From UBA6220 sp041650375 (GTDB lineage Bacteria > Patescibacteriota > Minisyncoccia > Minisyncoccales > Minisyncoccaceae), in assembly GCA_041650375.1 (NCBI GenBank), contig JBAZLH010000002.1:1-64000 (forward strand): DNA of 64,000 nucleotides, read 5' to 3'. Position numbers and translations under genes: made by a program. The stretch's first letter is position 1. Each line of letters begins with the position of its first letter. The notes beneath the pieces were generated by a model. The model worked only from the letters and a program-made list of their open reading frames with translations. It was not told where the DNA came from and made no database searches. This document shows positions 46,559 to 55,470 of this stretch, piece by piece.

Positions 46559-47128
46559 TTAATAGATTGATTGGTTTTGGTCTTTCATCATCGCTCCTAA
46601 CACGGAAAAAGTAAAAAAATTCTTGCCCACTATGTTTTCGCGGGGCAATACTCCCCATATTCTAGAATCGGATGAATTATTGCGGTTATCCCCCATTACG
46701 AAATATTGCCCGGCTCCCAACTTAATCGGCAGCATATTATTCATTTTAGTCCAAGCAGCCAAGTCAAGCGCGGATAAATAAGAGCTCTCATCCAATTTCA
46801 CTGTCACGTCGTTCACAGTAATAAACACCTCCGCGTTTTTTATCTCAATTGTTTCTCCGGGCAAACCGATAATTCTTTTAATGTATTTATAGCTAGGGTT
46901 TTTAGGGTATTTGAAAATAACAACATCCCCTCTTTGCGGAGCGTTAACCCGATAAGAAAGCTCGTCAACAATCAAATAATCGGAAGAATGGTAATTCGGC
47001 TCCATGGATTGGCCGGACACTATAAACGGCTGAAATACAAAAAACCTGATAGGTATCACTATCAATAAGGCGATTATCACGAGTTTCAATATGTCCCAAA
47101 GGTTTGTGGCTGCTTTTTTAACTTCCAT
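46559..47128 (-). CDS. lepB: Signal peptidase I
   Basis: 189 residues, single N-terminal membrane helix (LVIIALLIVIPIRFFVF). Catalytic Ser in VSGQSMEPNYHSSDYLIVDE and Lys in YKYIKRIIGLPGETIEI; box E is YFVMGDNRNNSSDSRIWG. It removes signal peptides from exported proteins, of which this window has several. First gene of the lepB-hisS-rpsU-yqeY operon. Confidence 0.95.
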   Translation of the reverse strand: MEVKKAATNLWDILKLVIIALLIVIPIRFFVFQPFIVSGQSMEPNYHSSDYLIVDELSYRVNAPQRGDVVIFKYPKNPSYKYIKRIIGLPGETIEIKNAEVFITVNDVTVKLDESSYLSALDLAAWTKMNNMLPIKLGAGQYFVMGDNRNNSSDSRIWGVLPRENIVGKNFFTFSVLGAMMKDQNQSIY

Positions 47129-47228
47129 TTCCTATAATATACATTAAAACCGCTTTTCTGACAACCCTAAAAACGAAACGAACAATAAAAAAATAAGGGA
47201 TTAATTCTCCCTTATTTTAAATATTTGC

Positions 47229-48107
47229 CTAATAGGTTATTAAAACATAACCTGGCGCGCCGGCTCCGCCACCGTTGTAGGGGTGGCGTTGGCCACTACC
47301 AGCGCTTACACTGGTGTCAAAACCGCCGGCTCCGCCTCCGCCGCCATAATCCCAGCTCCCGCCCCCGCCGCCGGCACCATAACCGGTTCCGCCGCCGCCG
47401 CCGTAAGCGCCATATCCCCCGCCACTACCATGCCCGGCAGCTCCACCGCCACATTGACCGGCATAAGCGCCACCGCCACCGTAAGCGCCGTTGCCGCCAT
47501 TACAACGACCGACACCGCCGCCAGGAGTACCGCCTCCTCCGCCGCCATTAGCCCAAACTAAAATTTGGCCACTACTATTGGCAATAAAACTCGTACCGCC
47601 GGCTCCGCCTCCTCCGCCTCCGCCGGCTCCGACATTAATATGTAGAGGACTGGAAGTAATTGGCAATTGATAACTTGATACGTATCCCGAACCGCCGCCG
47701 CCGCCGCCAGGAGTACCGCCTCCTCCGCCTCCGCCAACTAAGGTTACATTTATAACTGTAACTCCCGCCGGGACTGTCCATGATCCGCTAGTCGTGAATT
47801 CAACTTTATGCATGGTTCCGCCTGAGCCAAGCAAACCATCAACATAACCCTTGGTCGCCACGTCAGTTGAATTAATCGGTGTGCCGGTTGAAGTAATCCT
47901 ACCATTAACAACCAATGGAACAGCCGTTGTTCCGCCAATAGTAACCGTGCCCGCGGAAGCATTAATACAAAACAACGCGTTACATTCCAATTCAGCCAAT
48001 AAATGCCCGGGATTGGGAACCGTAGCGGAAACGATTTGCATTCCAATAGTTCCAATAGCGAATATCATCGCGACAACCGCTATTCTTTTGTATATTTTGT
48101 TTTCCAT
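47229..48107 (-). CDS. Secreted glycine-rich protein with tail-fibre-like stem
   Basis: 292 residues. Signal peptide to about residue 28 (IAVVAMIFAIGTIGMQIVSA). A stem segment has TVTIGGTTAVPLVVNGRITS and DVATKGYVDGLLG, the ATKGYVD block seen in phage tail-fibre-type trimeric proteins. A beta domain (FTTSGSWTVPAGVTVINVTL) leads into about 160 residues dominated by Gly, interrupted by aromatic and Ser residues and ending GAPGYVLITY. This is the glycine-rich domain type found in phage and bacterial adhesins. Likely a surface fibre. The high-GC frame on the opposite strand is a composition artefact. Confidence 0.82.
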   Translation of the reverse strand: MENKIYKRIAVVAMIFAIGTIGMQIVSATVPNPGHLLAELECNALFCINASAGTVTIGGTTAVPLVVNGRITSTGTPINSTDVATKGYVDGLLGSGGTMHKVEFTTSGSWTVPAGVTVINVTLVGGGGGGGTPGGGGGGSGYVSSYQLPITSSPLHINVGAGGGGGGGAGGTSFIANSSGQILVWANGGGGGGTPGGGVGRCNGGNGAYGGGGAYAGQCGGGAAGHGSGGGYGAYGGGGGTGYGAGGGGGSWDYGGGGGAGGFDTSVSAGSGQRHPYNGGGAGAPGYVLITY

Positions 48108-48188
48108 GTTTTAAAAATTATTATTTAATTTTACTATTTTTAAATATTTTGAATCAATTTTAATTTGTCCACTTTAAACTTAACTAAA

Positions 48189-48752
48189 CTATTCATGCCA
48201 TTTCGGTAATGGCGGAGTAGCCGGACCGGTCGTACCTGTTTTACAACAAACCTTAGTAATGTAAGCATTGCAATCCCCAATATGCGAGTTATTCGCTCCG
48301 GAAATTGAAGCTAAACAAATATAGCCCGTCTCACAAGCAACGCTCGTGTAAACGCACGCCATTGTTCCCTTGGCCGCGGCATTAGATAAACATGCTTCGT
48401 TAGCATAAGCTCCCGTTTCTTGGACATGCGCGCTAGTTTCCGCGGACAATTTTAAAACCACGGCATGGGGAATGGCGCAAGAATTTCCGATATCGGTTCC
48501 CGAACAACAAATTTTATAAGAATAATTTGATTGGCTGCTTAATTCAGCGTGCGAATTGGTTAAGGCCTGTAAATTTAATATCGCAACCTCGCCGGAATTA
48601 CAGGCGCTGCTCCTAACGGCGCAAGAAAATGGCACGGGATTGTCTAGGGCATAAGTTTTTTGGAATTTAAAAAAAACAAAAAAACTTAAAACGCAAATAA
48701 GAATAACGAAAAAACTCAAAACTATTTTTTTATTACTAAATAATTTATCCAT
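48189..48752 (-). CDS. Secreted Cys-rich repeat protein
   Basis: 187 residues. Signal-anchor KIVLSFFVILICVLSFFVFF, then about 12 Cys (mature part). A repeating unit is visible: LQALTNSHAELSSQSNYSYK, LSAETSAHVQETGAYANEAC and SISGANNSHIGDCNAYITKV, each with (N/S)SH or SAH followed 8-14 residues later by a Tyr/Asn and a Cys. The protein ends KCCKTGTT-PPLPKWHE style. A disulfide-bonded surface protein is likely; the repeat type occurs in Patescibacteria and has no known function. Confidence 0.75.
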   Translation of the reverse strand: MDKLFSNKKIVLSFFVILICVLSFFVFFKFQKTYALDNPVPFSCAVRSSACNSGEVAILNLQALTNSHAELSSQSNYSYKICCSGTDIGNSCAIPHAVVLKLSAETSAHVQETGAYANEACLSNAAAKGTMACVYTSVACETGYICLASISGANNSHIGDCNAYITKVCCKTGTTGPATPPLPKWHE

Positions 48753-48769
48753 ATTGTTTTATTGATTTA

Positions 48770-48778
48770 ATTATACCA
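48770..48778 (-). promoter_or_regulatory. Extended -10 promoter of the Cys-rich secreted protein gene
   Basis: Minus-strand TGGTATAAT, 17 nt before the ATG at 48752, divergent from the pth promoter. Confidence 0.55.
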
Positions 48779-48816
48779 GCGCGCTTTTTGATGTGTCAAC
48801 AAAATAGTCCCCCCTT

Positions 48817-48845
48817 TTGCCAAACCGGATTAAAAAAAGTATAAT
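48817..48845 (+). promoter_or_regulatory. Promoter of the pth-dprA-topA operon
   Basis: TTGCCA at 48817, 17-nt spacer, TATAAT at 48840-48845, nine nt before the pth ATG. The transcript would start within about three nt of the ATG, so it is practically leaderless. Confidence 0.65.
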
Positions 48846-48854
48846 CAATTTAAT

Positions 48855-49412
48855 ATGATTTTAATCGCGGGCCTGGGTAATCCGGGCGAACAATATAAAA
48901 ATACCAGGCACAATGTCGGTTTTATGGTTTTAGACGAGCTTGCCGAAATGGGCGGGTTTCCGGCTTTTGAATTTGCTAAAAAATTCAACGGTTTGGTTTC
49001 TCAGGGAATAATGGCGGAAAACGAAGTTATCCTCTTAAAGCCGCAAACCTTTATGAACGAATCCGGCAAGGCCGTAAAAGCCGTGGCCACTTTTTACAAA
49101 ATAAAGCGCGAGGATATATATGTAGTCCAAGACGAAGCCGACGTGGATTTGGGCAAAATAAAAATCAGCCAAGACGCGAACTCGGCCGGACATAAAGGCA
49201 TCCAGTCTATTATTGATGAAATCGGAACTAAAAACTTTACCCGCTTCCGCGTAGGCATTAATTCCAATGATCCAGAATACGAATCGATTGCAAAAAACCA
49301 AGGGCTGGAAGACGTAGTTTTAAAAAATTTCACGCCAGACGAAGAACCGCTTATTATGGAAATGATTAAAAAATCCCCGGATATTATAATTTCCCAAATA
49401 AAAGAGAAATAA
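48855..49412 (+). CDS. pth: Peptidyl-tRNA hydrolase
   Basis: 185 residues, full length. MILIAGLGNPGEQYKNTRHN with catalytic His20, GFMVLDELAE, LLKPQTFMNESGKAV, and VQDEADVDLGKIKI (usually HDELD; Gln-Asp-Glu-Ala-Asp here). HKGIQSIIDEIGTKNFTRFR follows. It recycles peptidyl-tRNA that drops off ribosomes. Two nt separate it from dprA. Confidence 0.96.
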   Translation: MILIAGLGNPGEQYKNTRHNVGFMVLDELAEMGGFPAFEFAKKFNGLVSQGIMAENEVILLKPQTFMNESGKAVKAVATFYKIKREDIYVVQDEADVDLGKIKISQDANSAGHKGIQSIIDEIGTKNFTRFRVGINSNDPEYESIAKNQGLEDVVLKNFTPDEEPLIMEMIKKSPDIIISQIKEK

Positions 49413-49414
49413 TA

Positions 49415-50296
49415 ATGGATTTCGAAATCCGCAAAATATCAATCAACGACGAACTTTTCCCCGAAAGCCTGAAAAAAATTAAAAAGCCTCCTGAAGAATT
49501 GTATTATTGCGGGCAAATGTTGCCGAAAGAAAATTGCCTGGCTATTGTTGGCGCCAGGACTTGCTCAAAATACGGAACTGAATGCTGCCTGGAAATCGGC
49601 TCTCAAATAGCGGCGGCAAATTTAACCATTGTCTCAGGGTTGGCGCGCGGCATTGATTCGTTCGCCCACTTTAGCGCTGTTAAAAACAAGAAGCGGACAA
49701 TCGGGGTTTTGGGAACGGCCCTGGACAAAGAAAATTTTTATCCCAAAGAAAACCTGAAGCTGGCCGAAGAAATTTTAAAAAACAACGGATTAATAATTTC
49801 CGAATACGCGCCCGGAACCAAAACCGGCCCATACGCGTTCGCGGAAAGAAACCGGCTGATTGCCGGCTTATCTTTGGGAGTGCTGGTAATTGAAGCGCGC
49901 GAAAAATCCGGGTCGTTAATCACGGCCGCGAATACGCTGGAACAAGGCAAAAAATTATTCGTTGTACCGGGAAATATCCATTCCCTACTTTCAAAAGGCG
50001 GCCACGCTTTGATAAAAAACGGGGCCAAACTGGTGGAAAACGGCGAAGATATTTTACGCGAGCTTAAAATTGATTATTTGCCAAATATTATTAAAAGTGA
50101 TAAACCTACCCTAAGTTGCGGCGAAGATGAAGAAAAAATCATAACCGCTCTGGCGGAAAATCCGCTGGATATAGAAACATTGATTAAATTGACCGGGCTG
50201 CCGGCCAATAAAATAACCGGATTACTCGCGATTCTGGAAATAAAAAATAAAATTACTAACTTGGGCGATAATATCTTTTGCCTGAACAGACAATAA
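49415..50296 (+). CDS. dprA: DNA processing protein DprA/Smf
   Basis: 293 residues. The Rossmann-like DprA core has LAIVGARTCSKYGTECCLEI, TIVSGLARGIDSFAHFSAV, GTALDKENFYPKENLKLAEE, GPYAFAERNRLIAGLSLGVL and SGSLITAANTLEQGKKLFVV with PGNIHS. The C-terminal winged helix is ITALAENPLDIETLIKLTGL. It loads RecA on incoming single-stranded DNA. With ComEC at 36054 it supports natural transformation. One nt from topA. Confidence 0.95.
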   Translation: MDFEIRKISINDELFPESLKKIKKPPEELYYCGQMLPKENCLAIVGARTCSKYGTECCLEIGSQIAAANLTIVSGLARGIDSFAHFSAVKNKKRTIGVLGTALDKENFYPKENLKLAEEILKNNGLIISEYAPGTKTGPYAFAERNRLIAGLSLGVLVIEAREKSGSLITAANTLEQGKKLFVVPGNIHSLLSKGGHALIKNGAKLVENGEDILRELKIDYLPNIIKSDKPTLSCGEDEEKIITALAENPLDIETLIKLTGLPANKITGLLAILEIKNKITNLGDNIFCLNRQ

Positions 50297-50297
50297 A

Positions 50298-52328
50298 ATG
50301 GATTTAATAATCGTAGAAAGCCCCACCAAGGCCAAAACTTTAAAAAACTTTTTAGGCGCCAATTACACGGTGCTGTCTTCTTACGGGCACATCCGCGATT
50401 TGCCCAAAAGCACTTTGGGAATAGACCCGGAAAATAATTTCGCGATTAAATACGTTATTCCAACCAAAGCCAGAAAAAACGTTACTTTGCTTAAAAAAGA
50501 AGTGGCGAAAAGCGACTACATCTATCTCGCCACCGACCCTGACCGCGAAGGTGAAGCTATTTCTTGGCACTTGATGGAAGCTTTAGATTTAAAGAAAAAA
50601 AATAATTTTAAAAGAATCGCTTTCCACGAAATCACCAAAACCGCGATTAACGACGCCCTGGAACACCCAATGGAATTAAATTTGGATTTAGTGGACGCCC
50701 AGCAAGCCCGCCGGGCGCTGGACAGAATCGTGGGATATAAGCTCTCCCCTTTCTTATGGAAAAAAGTCGCCAGGCACTTATCCGCCGGACGCGTGCAATC
50801 CGTAGCCGTGCGTTTAATCGCGCAAAGGGAAAATGAAATAAAAAATTTCAAACCGGAAGAATACTGGTCTATTATCGCGGTTTTAAAAAAAGAAAATGAT
50901 TCAACCGAATTTGAAGCGGTTTTATCAAAAATAAAAAACAAGCCCGTAACAAAGCTGGAAATAAAAACCAAAGAACAAAGCGATGAAATTTTGAAAAACT
51001 TGAAAGGCGCTGATTATAAAGTTCTAAGCATTGAAAAAAAAGAAACCGCCCGAAATCCTTTGCCCCCGTTCACCACTTCCACCCTACAACAAGAAGCTTC
51101 AAAAAAAATGCGGTTCCCGGCCAAAATGACCATGCGCGTCGCCCAGGACTTGTATGAAAAAGGTTTTATCACCTACCACCGAACCGACTCGCTAAATTTA
51201 AGCGCGCAATCGTTAACCGCGGCCAAAGAATTTATTGTTAAAGAATTCGGCGCAAATTATTATGCGGGTACTGCCAGAAAATTCAAAGCCAAGGGCCGCA
51301 CCCAAGAAGCGCATGAAGCCATCCGCCCAACCAACGTGGAAAACACTCCCGATAAATTAACTTTGGACCCACGCCAAGCCAAGCTCTATAAATTAATCTG
51401 GTCCAGATTTGTCGCCAGCCAAATGAGCCAAGCGATTTTTGATTCAATGAAAGTTGAAATAGAAACCGATAAAGGCTATATTTTCCAAGCCAATGGCTCA
51501 ACCCTTAAATTTGACGGATTTCTAAAAATTTACGCTTTAAAATACGAAGAAAAAAATTTGCCCCTGCTCAGCGAAAAAGAACCCTTGGAATTGGTAAAAC
51601 TAAAACCCGACCAACATTTCACCCAGCCGCCGGCCCGCTACACCGAAGCCGGGCTAATTAAAGAACTGGAAGCCAATGAAATCGGGCGCCCGTCCACTTA
51701 CGCCCCGATTATTTCAACCATCCAAGACCGCAATTACGCGCAAAAAAACGAGGATAAAAGATTTGCGCCCACGGAAATCGGCATTATGGTTGACGATTTA
51801 TTGGTAAAGCATTTTCCGGAAATAGTGGATATAACTTTCACAGCCAAGATGGAGAAAGAATTGGACAAAATTGCCCAAGGCAAAGAACCCTGGACCAAAG
51901 TTTTGGATGAATTTTACAAGCCTTTTTCCAAAAACCTGGAAACCAAGTATAGCGAAGTGGAACAAAAAAAAGTGGAGCCCGAACTGACTGACAAGACTTG
52001 CCCCAAGTGCGGCAAACCATTGGCCATCAAATTCGGCCGGTTTGGAAAATTTATGGCTTGCACCGGTTTTCCGGAATGCCGCCATACTGAACCCTTGGAA
52101 AATAAAATCATCAAAACTGGCATTACTTGCCCCAAGTGCGAACAAGGAGATATCATCGGTAAAAAAACCAAGAAGGGAAAATTATTTTACGGCTGTTCTA
52201 AGTGGCCGGATTGCGATTTCGCCCTATGGGATAAACCTACGGGCGAGAAATGCGAAAAATGCGACTCGCTAATGACTGAAAAAAATAAAAAAATAAAATG
52301 CTCCAATAAAAATTGCGGCAAAGATTAA
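50298..52328 (+). CDS. topA: DNA topoisomerase I
   Basis: 676 residues. TOPRIM domain (DLIIVESPTKAKTLKNFLG; ATDPDREGEAISWH), active-site Tyr in YEKGFITYHRTDSLNLS, domain IV and II motifs (AGRVQSVAVRLI; YTEAGLIKELEANEIGRPST). C-terminal zinc fingers: CPKCGKPLAIKFGRFGKFMA then CRHTEP; CPKCEQGDI with CSKWPDC; and CEKCDSLM with CSNKNC. Relaxes negative supercoils. Last gene of the pth-dprA-topA operon. Confidence 0.97.
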   Translation: MDLIIVESPTKAKTLKNFLGANYTVLSSYGHIRDLPKSTLGIDPENNFAIKYVIPTKARKNVTLLKKEVAKSDYIYLATDPDREGEAISWHLMEALDLKKKNNFKRIAFHEITKTAINDALEHPMELNLDLVDAQQARRALDRIVGYKLSPFLWKKVARHLSAGRVQSVAVRLIAQRENEIKNFKPEEYWSIIAVLKKENDSTEFEAVLSKIKNKPVTKLEIKTKEQSDEILKNLKGADYKVLSIEKKETARNPLPPFTTSTLQQEASKKMRFPAKMTMRVAQDLYEKGFITYHRTDSLNLSAQSLTAAKEFIVKEFGANYYAGTARKFKAKGRTQEAHEAIRPTNVENTPDKLTLDPRQAKLYKLIWSRFVASQMSQAIFDSMKVEIETDKGYIFQANGSTLKFDGFLKIYALKYEEKNLPLLSEKEPLELVKLKPDQHFTQPPARYTEAGLIKELEANEIGRPSTYAPIISTIQDRNYAQKNEDKRFAPTEIGIMVDDLLVKHFPEIVDITFTAKMEKELDKIAQGKEPWTKVLDEFYKPFSKNLETKYSEVEQKKVEPELTDKTCPKCGKPLAIKFGRFGKFMACTGFPECRHTEPLENKIIKTGITCPKCEQGDIIGKKTKKGKLFYGCSKWPDCDFALWDKPTGEKCEKCDSLMTEKNKKIKCSNKNCGKD

Positions 52329-52332
52329 AACA

Positions 52333-52363
52333 AAAAAACAAGGGCAAAGGCCTTTGTTTTTTT
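52333..52363. terminator. Terminator between topA and parB (convergent)
   Basis: AAAAAACAAGG pairs with CCTTTGTTTTTT (one bulge), T7 follows on the plus strand. Confidence 0.6.
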
Positions 52364-52388
52364 GTTTGGATGGTAATCCCCGAATGCT

Positions 52389-53273
52389 TTACTTGTGTAT
52401 TGCCCGCTTAATCCAATTTTTCAATTCGCTTTCCGTATTAAATTCAACCAGCAATTGGATTTTCCCTTTTTTGGAATCAAGTTTTACTTTTTCGTTATCA
52501 AACAATTCTTTAATTCTTTTTTCAAAAAAATCTTTATTCGGAATCGCGTATCCGCCAACACCAATTGATTTTTTAACAACCTTTCTGCTTTTGGCCGCTT
52601 TTTCCACGTCCCGCACGGAATAATTATTTTCCAATATTTCTTGGAAGATTTGTTTTTGTAAGCCTTCCTCTTGCACCGCCAGCAAAGCCTTGGCGTGCCC
52701 TTCGGTTATCTTTTCTTTTTTCAACGCTTCAATTATTTCTTTGGGCAAGGTTAATATCCTTAAGCTGTTTGCCACGGTCTCGCGGGAAACGCCCGCGACT
52801 TGCGCAATTTCTTTTTCCAATAAATTAAATTCAACACGCAATTGTTCATAAGCCTCGGCTTTATCAATCGGATTAAGATTCCTCCTTTGCACGTTTTCAA
52901 TTAAAGCGATTTCCAATTTTTCCCGATTATTCGGGCTCTTGATGATTACGGGTATTTGCTTTAATCCCGCGCGTTTACTGGCTCGCCACCTTCTTTCTCC
53001 GGCAATAATCTGGTATTCCGAAGCCAAGCCGGTCGCGGTCTTTTTTTCCAATTTATGCACAATAATAGGCTGTAAAACACCGTATTTTTTAATTGATTCG
53101 GATAAAGCGTTCAAGGCTTCTTCGTCAAACTCTTTTCTGGGCTGGTACGGATTAGGCTTTATTTTGTCTATTTCAATCCAAAAAATAAAATCCTTTTGAG
53201 ATGTTTGCGATTGCGAGCTTTGGTTATTTATTTGTTTTTTAGGAATCAATGATTCCAATCCTTTCCCCACCAT
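52389..53273 (-). CDS. parB: Chromosome partitioning protein ParB
   Basis: 294 residues. FWIEIDKIKPNPYQPRKEFD starts the CTP-binding N-terminal domain; QIIAGERRWRASKRAGL is the GERR(W/F)RA motif; IALIENVQRRNLNPIDKAEA and VAGVSRETVANSLRILTLPK form the helix-turn-helix that reads parS. The C-terminal dimer domain is ELFDNEKVKLDSKKGKIQLL. Loads as a clamp at parS sites and drives origin segregation with ParA. 19 nt after parA. Confidence 0.95.
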   Translation of the reverse strand: MVGKGLESLIPKKQINNQSSQSQTSQKDFIFWIEIDKIKPNPYQPRKEFDEEALNALSESIKKYGVLQPIIVHKLEKKTATGLASEYQIIAGERRWRASKRAGLKQIPVIIKSPNNREKLEIALIENVQRRNLNPIDKAEAYEQLRVEFNLLEKEIAQVAGVSRETVANSLRILTLPKEIIEALKKEKITEGHAKALLAVQEEGLQKQIFQEILENNYSVRDVEKAAKSRKVVKKSIGVGGYAIPNKDFFEKRIKELFDNEKVKLDSKKGKIQLLVEFNTESELKNWIKRAIHK

Positions 53274-53292
53274 TGTTAATGTATAAAATTAT

Positions 53293-54090
53293 TTATTTAT
53301 TAATTTTTTTCTCGCGCAACGCTTCCTTGCTGGCTTTATAAACAATTTCTCTGGCCAGCTCGCGGAAAGCGTGCACCGCGCTGGAATTCGGAGAATGCCT
53401 TAAAATTGTCCGGCCGTAAATCGGCGATTCGGACAACGCGACCACGCGCGGTATCACAGTATCAAACACGTAACCCGGAAAAGTCCGGCGCAAATCTTTA
53501 GCGATTTTTTGCGACACCAAATTTTTCCGGCTATACATTGTTATTAAAGCTCCGAGTATTTTAATGTTTCTTTCCAAATTTTCGTTTATCATTTTCACGT
53601 TATAAATAAGCTGGCTCAATCCTTCCATGGCCAAGTATTCCGCTTGTACCGGAATAATCACTTCATCCGCGGCCACCAAAGCATTTAAAGTTAAAATTCC
53701 CAAACTGGGCGGACAATCAATCAGCACAAAATCATAATCGTCTTTAACCATATCAATCACTTCTTTTAATTTAAATTCTCGGTTTTCCATGCTGACAAGC
53801 TCAATATTCGCGCCGGATAAATTATGCGACGTAGGCATTATGTCAAAAGCCAAAAACTGCGTCCGGCGGATAATTTCCCGAGGCGAAATAGTGCCCATAA
53901 TGGCTTCGTATAAAGAATCGTTTAGGTCCCGCGGCTTGATGCCAAGAGAAAAAGTGGCATTCGCCTGCGGATCAGTATCAACCAAGAGAACTTTTTTGCC
54001 AAAAGCCGTCAAAAAAACGGGTAAATTAACAGCCACGGCTGTTTTACCCACCCCACCTTTTTGATTGGCAATAGCAATTACTCTGCTCAT
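53293..54090 (-). CDS. parA: Chromosome partitioning ATPase ParA (Soj)
   Basis: 265 residues. Deviant Walker A KGGVGKTAVAVNL, switch I VDTDPQANATFSLG, Walker B-like DFVLIDCPPSLGILTLNALV and GALITMYSRKNLVSQKIAKD. Belongs to the Soj/MinD deviant Walker ATPases; moves ParB-bound origins. First gene of parA-parB. Confidence 0.96.
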   Translation of the reverse strand: MSRVIAIANQKGGVGKTAVAVNLPVFLTAFGKKVLLVDTDPQANATFSLGIKPRDLNDSLYEAIMGTISPREIIRRTQFLAFDIMPTSHNLSGANIELVSMENREFKLKEVIDMVKDDYDFVLIDCPPSLGILTLNALVAADEVIIPVQAEYLAMEGLSQLIYNVKMINENLERNIKILGALITMYSRKNLVSQKIAKDLRRTFPGYVFDTVIPRVVALSESPIYGRTILRHSPNSSAVHAFRELAREIVYKASKEALREKKINK

Positions 54091-54209
54091 TACAATAATT
54101 TTAACATAAGGATTTGAAATTTACAAACAAGTTTTTTTGTGGTAAATAGATTATATTGTGAAATAAGAGCAATAGGTCTTCTTTGCCCTAACGGGCTGCG
54201 ACGACTAAG

Positions 54210-54293
54210 GCCGGGGTGGCGGAATTGGCAGACGCGTAGCACTCAAAATGCTATGGGGGTAACCCCGTGAGAGTTCAAGTCTCTCCCTCGGCA
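54210..54293 (+). tRNA. tRNA-Leu (CAA)
   Basis: 84 nt. Acceptor GCCGGGG / CCTCGGC, anticodon stem AGCA / TGCT around CTCAAAA (anticodon CAA), long variable arm (GGGGGTAACCCC), T-loop TTCAAGT. CCA is not encoded. Confidence 0.95.
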
Positions 54294-54301
54294 CAAATAA
54301 A

Positions 54302-54333
54302 AATCAGATAGAATTTACTTCTATCTGATTTTT
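54302..54333 (+). terminator. Terminator of tRNA-Leu (CAA)
   Basis: AATCAGATAG / CTATCTGATT stem with a 9-nt loop, then T6. Confidence 0.85.
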
Positions 54334-54339
54334 TATTCC

Positions 54340-54368
54340 TTGAATTTAACCAATATATATTATATTAT
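54340..54368 (+). promoter_or_regulatory. Promoter of tRNA-Leu (CAG)
   Basis: TTGAAT at 54340, 17-nt spacer, TATTAT at 54363-54368. The expected start is one or two nt before the tRNA 5' end. Confidence 0.6.
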
Positions 54369-54376
54369 CATTTCAT

Positions 54377-54458
54377 GCCGGGGTGGCGGAATTGGCAGAC
54401 GCGTAGCGTTCAGGACGCTATGTCGCAAGGCGTGGGAGTTCAAATCTCCCCCTCGGCA
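54377..54458 (+). tRNA. tRNA-Leu (CAG)
   Basis: 82 nt. Same first 31 nt as the CAA gene; anticodon stem AGCG / CGCT around TTCAGGA (anticodon CAG); variable arm TGTCGCAAGGCG; T-loop TTCAAAT. CCA is not encoded. Confidence 0.95.
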
Positions 54459-54465
54459 CAAATTA

Positions 54466-54499
54466 AAAACAGATAGGATTTTATTCCTATCTGTTTTGT
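54466..54499 (+). terminator. Terminator of tRNA-Leu (CAG), shared with yvcK
   Basis: AAAACAGATAGG / CCTATCTGTTTT stem, loop ATTTTATT; T-rich on both strands. It lies just before the convergent yvcK stop. Confidence 0.85.
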
Positions 54500-54508
54500 T
54501 TAATATTT

Positions 54509-55468
54509 TTAAACCAGTTTGGCGATTATTCTGTTTAACTCAATTGGATTATGCTTAATTCCCTCCCCGTCTTCCAATAAATTCGCGCCAATAAACTTTT
54601 TCGCATCTAGCCCTTCCGGAACTTTAACCATTTCCAATAATTCCGGATGCGCGGATTGGTATGCTTTTATCCTTTCCGGGTCCGGCATAGCTTGATTATA
54701 AATACAATAATCAACCGAACCGCCAAGATATCTTTCTATTTCATTCGTAAAATCAACCACGCTAAAATTATTAGACTCCCCCTTTTTTGTCATTAAATTG
54801 CAAATAAATATTTTCTTAGCCGAGCTTTTTATTATCGCCTCGGGCATGCCGTTAATTAGCAATGTTTGCAAAAGTGAAGAATACAAATCTCCGGGCCCAA
54901 TTATAATCGTATCCGCCTCGGCGATATTTTTCAGGGTAATCGGGCACGGCTTGGCTTCGGGCACTAAAAATATTTTTTTAATCCTTAAATCGCTATTATG
55001 TTTGGGAATATCAATATTTGTTTCCCCTTTTATCTCTTCGCCGTTTTCCAAAATGGCATGCAGGTGCGAATCCGTAATCGTGGCCGGCAATATCCGATGG
55101 CGAGAATCCAAAAATTCATTTATTTTTTCAAAAAAATGCTTATAACTTTCTTTTTGGAGATATAGAGCGGAAAGCATTATATTAATCAAAACGTGATTAT
55201 CCAAGCATCCCTGTTTGAAACGGAAAGACAAATAATGCTTAGTTTGCTTTGGCGCCTCCATTAATTCCAATAAGGCACGGCGGATATCCCCAAAAGAAAT
55301 TGTGTGATAATCATTCCTCAATTGCCCGGCCGAACCGCCCGAATCTAAAACAGCGGAAATAATCGCCAAATGGTGCGGAGTTTTTTTCAACTCAGACAAC
55401 ACAGCGTGAGGCATTGCGTTTCCCCCACCGATACAAACGATTCTTTTTTGCCTGCCAAAAATTGACAT
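54509..55468 (-). CDS. yvcK: YvcK / CofD-like gluconeogenesis and cell-shape factor
   Basis: 319 residues. RIVCIGGGNAMPHAVLSELK (usually GGGTG), VLDSGGSAGQLRNDYHTISF, GDIRRALLEL and TIIIGPGDLYSSLLQTLLIN are hallmarks of the CofD superfamily branch YvcK. Family members bind UDP-sugars and affect carbon flux and wall synthesis. Its neighbours korA-korB lie upstream with gaps of 1 and 2 nt, which suggests one unit for central carbon use. Confidence 0.9.
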   Translation of the reverse strand: MSIFGRQKRIVCIGGGNAMPHAVLSELKKTPHHLAIISAVLDSGGSAGQLRNDYHTISFGDIRRALLELMEAPKQTKHYLSFRFKQGCLDNHVLINIMLSALYLQKESYKHFFEKINEFLDSRHRILPATITDSHLHAILENGEEIKGETNIDIPKHNSDLRIKKIFLVPEAKPCPITLKNIAEADTIIIGPGDLYSSLLQTLLINGMPEAIIKSSAKKIFICNLMTKKGESNNFSVVDFTNEIERYLGGSVDYCIYNQAMPDPERIKAYQSAHPELLEMVKVPEGLDAKKFIGANLLEDGEGIKHNPIELNRIIAKLV

Positions 55469-55470
55469 GT

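Noticed and set aside
47225..47561. Long plus-strand frames rich in Arg/His or Ala/Thr
   Set aside because: They are antisense to the glycine-rich protein; GGC/GGT repeats create open frames on the other strand.
52389..54209. parS sites near parAB as a sign of the replication origin
   Set aside because: No TGTTTCACGTGAAACA-like sequence found here; dnaA and a DnaA-box cluster are also missing from the window.
54340..54558. 72-codon plus-strand frame
   Set aside because: It runs through the tRNA-Leu (CAG) gene and its terminator.
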